Shown here: positions 59,201 through 64,000 of the stretch, piece by piece
How positions within the stretch are numbered: the stretch's first letter is position 1
Layout: each line of letters opens with the position of its first letter
Assembly: GCA_021014325.1 (NCBI GenBank)
Contig: CM037472.1
Span: 11,222,001 to 11,286,000 of the forward strand
DNA from: Plazaster borealis
Taxonomy: Eukaryota; Echinodermata; Asteroidea; Forcipulatida; Labidiasteridae
Reading direction: 5' to 3'
Length of the DNA: 64,000 bases
The notes under the pieces: generated by a model
Databases searched by the model: none
What the model saw: the letters and a program-made list of their open reading frames with translations, nothing else
What the model was told of the DNA's origin: nothing
Program-made: the position numbers and the translations under genes

Positions 59201-62200
59201 ACAGTTTAAAACTTCTGTAAAACAAAAACAAAAGGCCAGAAACTGCACATGACAGCTCTAACAGTGCACTCACTGAGCCCAAACAGCGCCCTCAACTGAG
59301 CTCAGACAGCGCCCTCAACTGAGCTCAAACAGCGCCCTCACTGAGCTCAAACAGTGCCCTCACTGAGCCTAAACAGCGCCCTCAACCGAGCTCAGACAGC
59401 GTCCTCAACTGAGCTCAGACAGCGCTCTCAACTGAGCTCAAACAGCGCCCTCACTGAGCTCAAACAGCGCCCTCTCTGAGCTCAAACAGCGCCCTCACTG
59501 AGCTCAAACAGTGCCCTCACTGAGCCTAAACAGCGCCCTCAACTGAGCTCAGACAGCGTCCTCAACTGAGCTCAAACAGCGCCCTCAACTGAGCTCAAAC
59601 AGCGCCCTCACTGAGCTACTGAGCTCAAACAGCGCCCTCACTGAGCTCAAACAGCGCCCTCACTGAGCTCAAACAGTGCCCTCACTGAGCTCAAACAGTG
59701 CCCTCACTGAGCCTAAACAGCGCCCTCACTGAGCCTAAACAGCGCCCTCAACTGAGCTCAGACAGCGTCCTCAACTGAGCTCAAACAGCGCCCTCAACTG
59801 AGCTTAAACAGCGCCCTCACTGAGCGCAAACAGCGCCCTCACTGAGCGCAAACAGCGCCCTCACTGAGCTCAAACAGTGCCCTCACTGAGCCTAAACAGC
59901 GCCCTCAACTGAGCTCAGACAGCGTCCTCAACTGAGCTCAAACTTTCCCCTCACTGACCTCAAAGGAAGACCTGTTATTTGCTGAGTGTTTTGCATGGTG
60001 CGTAGCCATGTACACACGTGCATGTTTCCATTGTTTGACCTCAGCGATAGCGGCCTATGCAGTGGGTCTATAAGCAACATAATAGTGGTAACTCAACATT
60101 GATGAGATTGGTATGCCAGGCCTTCATTCTATGAGTGGGTGACTTGGGGGTTCAGTACAAATTCCATCAAGTTCAAGCAGAACTGTGAGATGGATTTTGG
60201 AAGAAGGGGTTTTTATCATTAAAAAAACATCAGGGCAAGATCAAGAACACTTAAAAAAATAATGGAAACTCCAATTGACAGAATGAAGGTGTACTAAACT
60301 GCACTAAACAAGTCACATGTAAAACAGAAAAAGATCCAATGAAATGTAGAAGACATGATTAATCTGTCACCTGAATCCTTGCATTAAATACACATTTTAG
60401 GTAAATTTGATTAAAATGTGTCCAATCGGATTACTGATACATCATCACATGACTTTGATAGCATGATATGATTGGCACATCCATTATTTCCTAGGAGCGT
60501 CACCATGAAGACCTGCCTAGTGTGGCGCCCCATACCTGCAGCTCCATTGTATCCATCATTAAGGGTCTGATGGGTCAGCCACCAGACGTAAACCTCTTAG
60601 CCGAAGTCTGCGACTTTCTTCTGGCCATCCATCCGGCCGTCAACACTTTTGTCTGTCATGCTCAGTCTAGCTTCTACTTCTCTCACCATTCATGTAAGTC
60701 AGAGGTCACCCCCTGAACTCACCCCCACCCCCCATTATATTAATACCACCTGATTTGACTAGCCAAAGTCACTTTTAAGTACGGCTTTCAAGCAAAAATA
60801 AATTGTTTTTAAAACGCTCATGATACCATTCTAACTAACATGGGCCCAATTTCATAGAGCTGCTTAAGCAGACAAAAATGCTTAGAAATTTTCTACTTAG
60901 CAGAAATGAGCAGGATACCAGTCAAAAATTGAACACGTGACATGGTAGCTTGTCAAGACACTTAACCATTATTGCTGCATCCTTCGGATGGGACGTAATA
61001 CTTATCGTAAAGAGAAGGGGTTCGCCCAGGTGTTCCTGGTTTGATCGGCAGATATTGTACCGCTGCACCTTGTAAACCATTACATGGTGCTATAAAGGAA
61101 AAAGGTCTCATACTTCAAAACGTAGCTCTACATACCTTGAAAGAAAAAATACTGAGCACTTTCATACGTCCTTAGGGGTGTGATAAAGCGCTATATAAGA
61201 ACCCAGTTTTATTATTATTTAAGTGACAGTGGCGAGGCAAATCGGGTAATTAACACAAACACATTTTGCTTCGTGCATTATTTGATCATACTATTCATAT
61301 GTTTTCTAACATTTTATTATTATTGGAGTTTTGTGTGGAGGCATCTAGAGATTGGTGTTGCATGTTTATGATTCATTCTTTGTTAAAAATGCAGTCGTTC
61401 AGCAAGACTACAAGCAGGAATTAATGAGGAAAATATCCCAGAGTTTCAGCTCTGAGGATTCATTGGAGAGATTGAGAGCTGAATCTGCGCTGACGGCACT
61501 CTACATATCGGATGAAGAGTGTAATACAGGTAAGGTGCATATCAAGAAGAATTTTTAGGCCCATTGCATATGACATCACAAGCTCAAACAGCACCCTCAT
61601 GAGGTCAAAGGAAAATGGATTATTAGCCAAGAGCTTTGGGAGGCTTGTACACATGTGCTTGTTTCCAATCGTTGACCTCCGTGATGGCGACGTGTGCAAG
61701 GGGTCTAAACAGAGCTGTGTATTGAGAGAGTTGCGACATAGAGGGACCTGTTTTCTTTGGTCACGTGGTTGCTGGACGCCATTTTCTGGTCCAAATGCAG
61801 CACAACCCAATGCGCAGTCTAGTCTGGCACCCTGTGTTCGCCCATGCATTATATTGAGACACAAAATGGCTTCTAATCGCAAGTTGTCACAACTCTCTCA
61901 ATATGTACGGCTCTGGGAATAAAGAGGTTACTGAAGTGATGTTATCTACCTTGGTTTTTGACATTTGAAATGTCCAAAGGAACTTCTGTTGTTCTTTATA
62001 TTCGAAAAAACAAATTAATATATAGCAATATAACAACCTTGTGTGAGGATATTCATGTAGAGGTCATTTTAGGTGTCTTGGGTGCTGATATGTGACAAAG
62101 CAAAGGGAACTAAATTGCCAAGTTCCAATATGAAGGGTATCTTTTGTGGCGTGTCGTGGCCGAGCGGTTAAGAGCACCAGAACTCTGGTGGTTCTGACCA

Positions 62201-63006
62201 GCAGAGTGTGGGTTCGGTCATGACACTTGTATCCTTGAGCAAGATGCTTTGTCCTTCAGATGGGGCATTAAGCCGTAGGTCCCGTGTACTACGATTTGTA
62301 GTGCGGGTAAAAGAACCCAGAACACTTATCGTGGAAGAGTAGGGGTTTAACCCTGGTGTTTCTGGTTCACATTGCAAGCACCCATGTTTACAGGTTTCCT
62401 CAGGCTTGCGAGCTACAGTGATTAAGTTCACTTATGAGGCATCCTCGGTTTCATTACCAGAAATATTTAATAATAATAATAGTATCATTTTACTGACAGA
62501 AGTTACCCTCAATGGAAATTTGACAAACCTGTCTTCGTTTTTATCTATTCTTTCTTGCAATGATGCATTTTTTGTTTGTGTTGTTTTTAACCGAAATAGT
62601 ATTATAATAATCGTAATTCATTCATTTGCGCATCACAGTCCTATAGGCGCTAATATATTTGAAAGGTGTGGAAAAAGGTGTACAAAAAGGTTAGGGATAT
62701 TTCAAACTTAATCATTTTTGTAATTTTCTTGCAGAGCCTACGCCTACTTCCGACACCGATAACTCTTCCAACCTTTCAAAGTCGGCTAACCCCGCACAGA
62801 ACTCATCAGCTTCCTTAAACACAGAAGAAGTCAAGGTGTCGGACATCAGCGGTCTATGTTCTGGACTTCTCAATCTCCTGACAGAGGCTTTAGTAGTGCT
62901 CCGGGATTCTAGCTTGTCTAAAGTCCTGGGTATCGTACTAAAGCCTGATACCCTAATTGTGCTGTCCCACCATGAGTCGCCGCTTATCCGTACTAGAGTC
63001 ATTCAA
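33609..63006 (+). CDS. LYST: LYST, lysosomal trafficking regulator; 5' 20 coding exons, 3' end outside window
   Basis: Exons: 33609-33704, 37502-37593, 39277-39466, 41161-41248, 42795-45703, 47532-47696, 47951-48101, 48816-49076, 49953-50062, 50745-51159, 51503-51650, 53224-53362, 54523-54718, 55953-56146, 57007-57261, 57840-58013, 58866-59147, 60495-60693, 61395-61529, 62735-63006. They total 6471 nt (2157 aa); every junction is GT-AG and in phase. LYST is a very large cytosolic BEACH-family scaffold controlling the size and fission/fusion of lysosomes and related granules (the human gene is mutated in Chediak-Higashi syndrome). Diagnostic matches to vertebrate LYST, recalled from memory: FLMHGRGWL, a CxYTHYxHHHH segment, SAEEGYEADSE, LGHC/WQLGNVLLFN, GGIGVFVFLFAK, HAIIQD-LLLDW-VWEKAEPGV, and LLAEVCDFLLAIHPAVNTFVCH. 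The PH-like, BEACH and WD40 domains (human protein about 3,801 aa) lie beyond 64000. Named alternatives (WDFY3, NBEA, NBEAL) share the fold but not these motifs. Confidence 0.95.
33769..33963. mobile_element. GGGCCC-ended MITE in LYST intron 1
   Basis: Ends GGGCCCGATTTTATAAAGC / GCTTTATGAAATTGGGCCC. It lies 64 bp after the donor of the proposed first LYST exon. Confidence 0.85.
34137..34422. mobile_element. MITE with TAGACCCATTGCA ends
   Basis: Left TAGACCCATTGCACAACGCG, right ATGCAATGGGTCTA. Internal inverted pair GTCATTTTGGGTGTCAAAA / TTTTGACACCCAAAATGAC. Related ends occur at 61555-61708 and 59228-60072. Confidence 0.88.
34587..34960 (+). mobile_element. Family-1 TTAA MITE (copy G) in LYST intron 1
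   Basis: Ends TTAAAGGCACTGAACACG / TGTACAGTGCCTTTAA. Sense to LYST; its cryptic acceptor (GTGCTTTCAG, ends 34760) is intact and the donor-like site is changed to GTAACT. Confidence 0.95.
35292..35715 (+). mobile_element. SINE-1, full length
   Basis: GTGTCGTGGCCGAGCGAATA head, GGTTCGAGTCCC B box, body with GGATGGGACGTAAAGCCG, tail TGCGCTATATAAGAAGCC then (ATT)n. Confidence 0.9.
36104..36482 (+). mobile_element. Diverged family-1/3 hybrid MITE
   Basis: Left TTAAAGGAATTGTATATGTT; right ACCAAACGTATACAGACCC. Interior matches the right half of families 1 and 3 (TTCTCAAAATGC, ACCAAGTAAGTTTTTA). Confidence 0.7.
36711..37097 (+). mobile_element. Family-1 TTAA MITE (copy H) with a different internal palindrome
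   Basis: Ends TTAAAGGCACTGAACACG / GTGTCCAGTGCCTTTAA. The central palindrome is CTGAAAAAGGCTTCAGG / CCTGAAGTCTTTTTCAG instead of the TTGCAA-centred one. Confidence 0.93.
37869..38013. mobile_element. Small foldback element, GTTATGTTGGCGTAAC ends
   Basis: AAAATGTTATGTTGGCGTAA and GGTTACGCCAACATAACA are inverted; interior poly-A/T and GGGTCGG. No target duplication identified. Confidence 0.85.
38021..38230. mobile_element. Truncated TTAACCCTTTAGAGAC MITE
   Basis: Left end and interior (ATAGCGGCCACAAGCGGCTT) match 32429-32743 read in the opposite direction; the other end is missing. Confidence 0.75.
39485..39830 (-). mobile_element. SINE-1, inverted
   Basis: On the - strand the copy starts GGGGTGTCATGTGGTCGAGT, has GGTTCGAATCCCGGTCATGA, and ends with TGCACTATATGAGAACTAG then (ATT)n. 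It starts about 18 bp after the LYST exon 3 donor. Confidence 0.85.
39995..40228. repeat. Dispersed repeat R40, copy 1
   Basis: Same orientation and about 80 percent matching by eye to 60085-60300: GGTAACTCAACACTGATGAG, TATGAGTGGGTGAC, GAGATGGATTTTGGAAGAAG, CAATTGACAGAATGGAGGTG. Confidence 0.82.
40250..40455 (+). mobile_element. SINE-1, 3'-deleted
   Basis: Head GCATGTCATTGCCGAGCGGT, B box GGTTCGAGTCCC, body to GAGAAGGGTTTGCCCCAG. Confidence 0.85.
40555..41030. repeat. Dispersed repeat R9, copy 2, ending in a SINE-1 fragment
   Basis: 40555-40955 matches 9635-9995. It is followed by an inverted SINE-1 fragment (CACGACCGGGATTCGAACCC, 40989-41010). Confidence 0.75.
41768..42058 (+). mobile_element. 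SINE-2, full copy
   Basis: Head GGTCGGGTTGGCGTAGTGGT, B box-like GATTCAAATCCC, GTCCCTACCTGACTGCGTGG, tail of GAAATGAAAT repeats. In LYST intron 4. Confidence 0.85.
42795..45703 (+). CDS. LYST: LYST exon 5, a 2.9-kb exon
   Basis: This single exon encodes about 970 residues (roughly 156-1125). It starts in phase after AAAG at 42794 and ends at the donor after GAACAG (45704 GTAAGC); open frame continues to 45799 but that tail is intronic. Content: a Ser/Arg-rich stretch after the start (RSVKIPKLESCLQKKKFSKK), then alpha-helical armadillo/HEAT-like segments typical of LYST N-terminal halves (DAFDLCLVLLSLLERLCG; VHYINEILHGVILLLMGVMH; VLGKLVLEQLGGSE). The CDYTHYTHHHH patch corresponds to CEYSHFMHHH in human LYST (from memory). 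A late acidic low-complexity segment (about 45120-45330) is less conserved. Human LYST also has an unusually large early exon. Confidence 0.95.
46189..46593 (-). mobile_element. Family-3 TTAA MITE, complete
   Basis: Ends TTAAAGGTAGGGTCATAGA / TCTATGACCCTATCTTTAA; perfect TTAA at both ends; internal palindrome CTGAGAAACGATTCATG / CATGAATCGTTTTCTCAG (46351-46386). Confidence 0.93.
46715..46885 (+). mobile_element. SINE-3 (tRNA-Asn-like)
   Basis: CATAGCTCAGTGAGTCACTT, GAGCGCCGGCATGTTAATCC, GGTTCAAGTCCC, then the 3' body TTTGTTCAACCCAAAATTAT and CCCTTGTGGTTTATTAATTG. Confidence 0.82.
47085..47400. mobile_element. Two SINE-3 copies in inverted head-to-head arrangement
   Basis: A - strand copy (47090-47240) and a + strand copy (47278-47390) point away from each other, separated by GGCACCCCCGAACAAAG and neighbouring sequence. 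Heads read GAGATAGCTCAGTTGGTAG type; both have the flank TTTGTTCAACCCCAAAT. The pair could fold into a long hairpin. Confidence 0.82.
47532..50062 (+). CDS. LYST: LYST exons 6-9
   Basis: Exon 6 (KWSLLQLLTNCKGILKQSRV), exon 7 (DINGDGMLHWDLDELQE then SAEEGYEADSE), exon 8 (NMDKVEVVLSQQTLLHPQVC) and exon 9 (EQVLLLELFAVLVQQCLSTE). EEGYEADSE is identical in vertebrate LYST, and exons 8-9 match its NLTQGEIIYPEICMLEL and LLVSLMSSRTCSEELTLLL region. Exon 7 begins with an EF-hand-like loop not known to me from human LYST (see findings). A family-1 MITE lies in antisense orientation 77 bp after the exon 8 donor. Confidence 0.92.
48293..48774. mobile_element. MITE with AGGGATCATGGATAAATTA ends
   Basis: Left TAGGGATCATGGATAAATTA and right TAATTTATCCATGGTCCCTTA are inverted. 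GC-richer interior with CGCGTGC motifs. In LYST intron 7, ending 41 bp before exon 8. Confidence 0.85.
49153..49518 (-). mobile_element. Family-1 TTAA MITE (copy I), antisense in LYST intron 8
   Basis: Ends TTAAAGGCACTGTATACG / GTTCAGTGCCTTTAA; complete, inverted relative to the gene, with the TTGCAA-centred palindrome. Confidence 0.95.
50745..54718 (+). CDS. LYST: LYST exons 10-13, concanavalin A-like domain
   Basis: Encodes the beta-sandwich (ConA/laminin-G-like) domain common in BEACH proteins: PWNMAPVQLPICSNFPWP, GKGFFITAWVKV (typical first strand), FFSVGNQDLMVQVWVEA, LTLSTWQHLALGYAEK (the WQHLA motif), SLIINGHVQREI, and HCLLGHC with SWQLGNVLLFN at the end. Human LYST has the same strand order (SWHIAPVHLPL, EGFSVSLWFNVE, KWQHLVLTY, KWDLGNLLLFNG; from memory). 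Introns between these exons hold a LINE end, tRNA-type repeats and a tandem duplication, all separately listed. Confidence 0.95.
51797..52330 (-). mobile_element. 3' end of a non-LTR retrotransposon
   Basis: The - strand frame 52331-51954 reads LAWTQ-type text: HIAWTQHVTNKHVRL, IIRKRRLQWVWYLQRMD, RIPKQLFNWLPTHGKRRRGS and TTWTNVIQRDL. This matches the conserved end of RTE/Jockey-like reverse-transcriptase ORFs (RRLRWLGHVLRM, GKRKRGRPRKTW...DL). The element ends in a short (GAT)n tail near 51799. A 3' fragment only; not a host gene. Located in LYST intron 11. Confidence 0.85.
52496..52845. repeat. Tandem duplication of about 175 bp
   Basis: GATGCAACAATGCCAATCCA (52496) through TTTATGAAATGGGGCCCAGT is repeated from 52672 with few changes. 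Each unit carries a GGGCCC-MITE-like right end and a copy of GTGCCTGTCTT(T/C)ATCC. Confidence 0.88.
53480..53650 (+). mobile_element. CR1/L2-type LINE 3' fragment
   Basis: Frame fragments VVAAPNFWNQLLCNIRKSG and TLIFKFHVI match the APKLWN.LP..IR...TF.FK end of reverse-transcriptase ORFs, as at 7205-7965. Confidence 0.7.
53645..54080 (-). mobile_element. SINE-4, two adjacent copies
   Basis: 53645-53865 is a tRNA-like copy on the - strand (CTCGGTGGTCTAGTTGGTAA, GGTCGTGGGTTCGAATCC). 53909-54075 repeats it from TAGATGTTAAGTTTGCATCG to CCTTTGCCAATT, without the head. Confidence 0.82.
54783..55195 (+). mobile_element. SINE-1, full length
   Basis: GTGTCGTGGCCGAGCGGTCA, GGTTCGAGTCC, AAAAGAACCCAGTTACACTT, tail CGTGCGCTTTAAAAGACTAC then (ATT)n. 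Confidence 0.88.
55679..55873. mobile_element. GGGCCCAATTTCATAG-ended MITE
   Basis: Ends GGGCCCAATTTCATAGAGTT / GCAGCTCTATGAAATTGGGC, nearly perfect. Ends about 80 bp before LYST exon 14. Confidence 0.93.
55953..57261 (+). CDS. LYST: LYST exons 14-15
   Basis: Exon 14: DAHVLTQEVAFHLYTMGTDC and YSQYITQDILNSALSVE. Exon 15: ESLVVAYSPSNTDIFSHYEA, ending AIYESGGIGVFVFLFAK. Human LYST has YSKYINKEIL, IESLSVVYTTYCPAQ and EIGGTGIFVFLFARV at the same places. A 12-bp minisatellite starts about 11 bp after the exon 14 donor (56147). Confidence 0.94.
56150..56300. repeat. 12-bp minisatellite GGCTACAGCTAC, copy 2
   Basis: About eight units directly after the LYST exon 14 donor, with the same flanks as 23320-23460 (ATGTCTGAAGTGGCGGCTAC; GCGTTGAAGTATAGTACGCC). 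Confidence 0.92.
56755..56960 (+). mobile_element. SINE-3 (tRNA-Asn-like)
   Basis: GGGCTAGATGGCTCAGTTGG, TAGAGCGCCAGCACGTTAAT, then TTTCTTTGTCCAATCC. The B box is damaged (AGATTAAGTCCGG). Confidence 0.8.
57840..60693 (+). CDS. LYST: LYST exons 16-18
   Basis: Exon 16 VFENCDSKAMQAKALKLLTN; exon 17 VMLDACLSKPIIYHCCLSKI, HAIIQDTRLVSSLLLDWRVW and FNITQLLSIRCVNKLLMIC; exon 18 TCSSIVSIIKGLMGQPPD and LLAIHPAVNTFVCHAQ. All lie in armadillo-like helices and align block by block with vertebrate LYST. Intron 17 (59148-60494) contains the large 22-bp minisatellite. Confidence 0.95.
58560..58815. repeat. Dispersed repeat R18, copy 2
   Basis: See 18855-19085. Ends about 50 bp before LYST exon 17. Confidence 0.78.
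59228..60072. repeat. 22-bp minisatellite inside a TAGACCC-type element
   Basis: About 30 units of CTGAGCTCAAACAGCGCCCT(CA) run from 59253 to 59945. Left flank GCACATGACAGCTCTAACAG and right flank (CTCAAAGGAAGACCTGTTAT to ATGCAGTGGGTCTATA) match the element at 61555-61708, in which the unit occurs about once. In LYST intron 17. Confidence 0.95.
60085..60300. repeat. Dispersed repeat R40, copy 2
   Basis: See 39995-40228. Confidence 0.82.
60842..61218 (+). mobile_element. Half GGGCCC MITE joined to a 5'-truncated SINE-1
   Basis: 60842-60950 is the left half of the MITE (GGGCCCAATTTCATAGAGCT to CGTGACATGGTAG). At about 60953 it passes directly into SINE-1 body sequence (CAAGACACTTAACCATTATT) which ends GCGCTATATAAGAACCC and (ATT)n. 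Confidence 0.82.
61395..63006 (+). CDS. LYST: LYST exons 19-20 (last in window)
   Basis: Exon 19 (FVQQDYKQELMRKISQSFSS) and exon 20 (EPTPTSDTDNSSNLSKSANP, then ISGLCSGLLNLLTEALVVLR and DTLIVLSHHESPLIRTRVIQ) correspond to the vertebrate low-complexity linker followed by CCGLYELLSGVLLILPDVL and DTLLVLVNHPSPAIQQGVI. The Ser-rich linker is far shorter here than in human LYST. Exon 20 ends in phase 0 at 63006 (GTAAGT follows); the next exon is not in the window. Confidence 0.93.
61555..61708. mobile_element. TAGACCC-type MITE with a single minisatellite unit
   Basis: Left TTAGGCCCATTGCATATGAC, right CGTGTGCAAGGGGTCTAAA (inverted ends). Holds AGCTCAAACAGCACCCTCAT once. Starts 26 bp after the LYST exon 19 donor. 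Confidence 0.85.
61711..61914. mobile_element. MITE with TATTGAGAGAGTTG ends
   Basis: Left AGAGCTGTGTATTGAGAGAG, right CTCTCTCAATATGTACGGCT. Abuts the previous element with no spacer to speak of. Confidence 0.87.
62147..62475 (+). mobile_element. SINE-1 variant with a different 3' body
   Basis: GTGTCGTGGCCGAGCGGTTA head and shared middle (CACTTATCGTGGAAGAG), but the 3' half reads TTCACATTGCAAGCACCC and ACAGTGATTAAGTTCACTTA, the latter resembling SINE-2's 3' part. Confidence 0.78.
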
Positions 63007-63029
63007 GTAAGTCATACGGGCCACAATTT

Positions 63030-63155
63030 GTGGTGTGTCGTGGCCGAGCGGTCTAGTTCACCGAACCCAAGCTTTGGTGTTGTCAGCAGAAGAGTGTGGG
63101 TTCGAATCCCGGTCATGACACTTGTGCCCTTGAGCAAGGTACTTAACAATAATTG
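63030..63155 (+). mobile_element. SINE-1 head fragment
   Basis: GTGTCGTGGCCGAGCGGTCT, GGTTCGAATCCCGGTCATGA, then TTGAGCAAGGTACTTAAC. It starts 24 bp after the last exon's donor. Confidence 0.82.
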
Positions 63156-63404
63156 CTTCGTAAAATGTTGGGAAGGTAGTGCACTCTGCTCTACCAGCCA
63201 GGCTCCTAGTTGATGATACCCATGCCTACATCCTTACAGACTGTGAAGGGGTTAACCCTGTTTCAGCCCTAGGAGTTGGTGGCAACTTGCCCCTGGTGAC
63301 AGTTGATTTGGGTCGACAGCCCAAATCAGTTAAGTGTAGCCCTCACCTTGAAGTGGCCGTCCGGCCTTGTGAGTAAGGCGATATCTCATTAAAAAAAAAC
63401 ATTT

Positions 63405-63522
63405 AAAAAATGGCACGGCTTACCATAGATTTCCGCGCTTACAGTGCCCTGTAAAGTGCATGTTTCTATGAACGGTAAGCACAGAATTCTGCGGTAAACA
63501 GTGCCATGAAATTGGGCCCTGT
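63405..63522. mobile_element. GGGCCC MITE, right half
   Basis: Interior GCTTACC/GGTAAGC motifs and right end GTGCCATGAAATTGGGCCC, matching the long variant at 16306-16558. Confidence 0.75.
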
Positions 63523-63529
63523 TGTTCTG

Positions 63530-63880
63530 ACCCATAATAATAATATCAACTCTTATATAGCGCAATTCAAAAGAATGATCATTGCGCTTCAAACATTATT
63601 ACCCCTGGTCACTGGGCCATATATTTCCTTTCTTAAACCATCTCAGCTCCCTGGGGAGTATGCAGCCTGTACTGCCAAGTATGTAGTGCACTAAGCTAAG
63701 TCAATCACAAGAACCATCTCTACCCTCACAGGTACGCATTTACCCCTGGGTGATTAGAAGCAATTATAGTTAAGTGTCGTGCTCAAGGACACAAGTGTCA
63801 TGACCGGGATTCGAACCCACACCCTGATCAACCAGAACTTGAGTCAGATGCACTAAACCGCTCGGCCACGACATGCCATA
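63530..63880 (-). mobile_element. SINE-1, inverted
   Basis: On the - strand: GGCATGTCGTGGCCGAGCGG, GGTTCGAATCCCGGTCATGA, CTCCCCAGGGAGCTGAG-type body, ending TGCGCTATATAAGAG. Same subfamily as the copy at 10457. Confidence 0.87.
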
Positions 63881-64000
63881 GAATTAAATCTTGGAATATG
63901 CTGTGTGTGTAGTTACCTGCTTTAAGGCAATTCGTGCAGGCTGCCATTTTAACTACATGTATACGGCAAATTTTAGGTTTTTCTTTGTATAATTTTGCCA

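Noticed and set aside
59253..59945. CRISPR-like array
   Set aside because: Units are contiguous with no unique spacers, and the genome is animal; it is a minisatellite.

Overview
The window is animal nuclear DNA. Its genes are split into many small exons with GT-AG introns, and the introns and intergenic DNA are packed with short dispersed repeats (TIR-bounded MITE-like elements, tRNA-derived SINEs, LINE 3' ends, minisatellites). The protein content fits an invertebrate deuterostome. An echinoderm, perhaps a sea star, is my best guess from the repeat landscape, but the sequence does not prove it. No bacterial, viral or CRISPR features were found.

Three protein-coding genes were rebuilt exon by exon, with splice phases checked at every join. 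(1) 3629-14637, + strand: an 8-exon gene for a 183-residue coiled-coil protein that resembles the kinetochore/spindle protein kinastrin (SKAP, KNSTRN). (2) 17362-26754, - strand: a 9-exon gene for ADAT3, the catalytically inactive partner of the tRNA wobble adenosine deaminase, with the diagnostic HAV and PCVMC motifs and an unusually long insertion between them. (3) 33609-63006 and beyond, + strand: the first 20 coding exons (about 2,157 residues) of LYST, the giant BEACH-family lysosomal trafficking regulator. Its PH-BEACH-WD40 end lies past the window. The first two genes converge; ADAT3 and LYST diverge, about 6.9 kb apart from start codon to start codon. The three genes work in unrelated processes and I see no operon-like logic.

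Layout: 1-3.6 kb is non-coding with repeat fragments. 3.6-14.6 kb is the KNSTRN-like gene, with one intron filled by a 13-bp minisatellite and others holding a LINE end with a nested MITE. 14.6-17.4 kb is repeat-rich intergenic DNA (two MITEs fused at one TTAA, an inverted-repeat element, a SINE). 17.4-26.8 kb is ADAT3; one 112-bp exon is clamped between two TTAA-bounded elements, and intron 1 holds a telomere-like repeat between inverted arms. 26.8-33.6 kb is the divergent intergenic region. 33.6-64 kb is LYST, where one 2.9-kb exon carries nearly half of the coding sequence present.

The main points for follow-up are: the ADAT3 exon whose two splice sites touch MITE termini; a MITE family that carries a ready-made cryptic exon (acceptor, open frame, donor); MITE internal palindromes that change sequence yet keep their symmetry; a LYST-intron minisatellite that appears to have grown from a unit present once in a related element nearby; and the foldback telomeric repeat.
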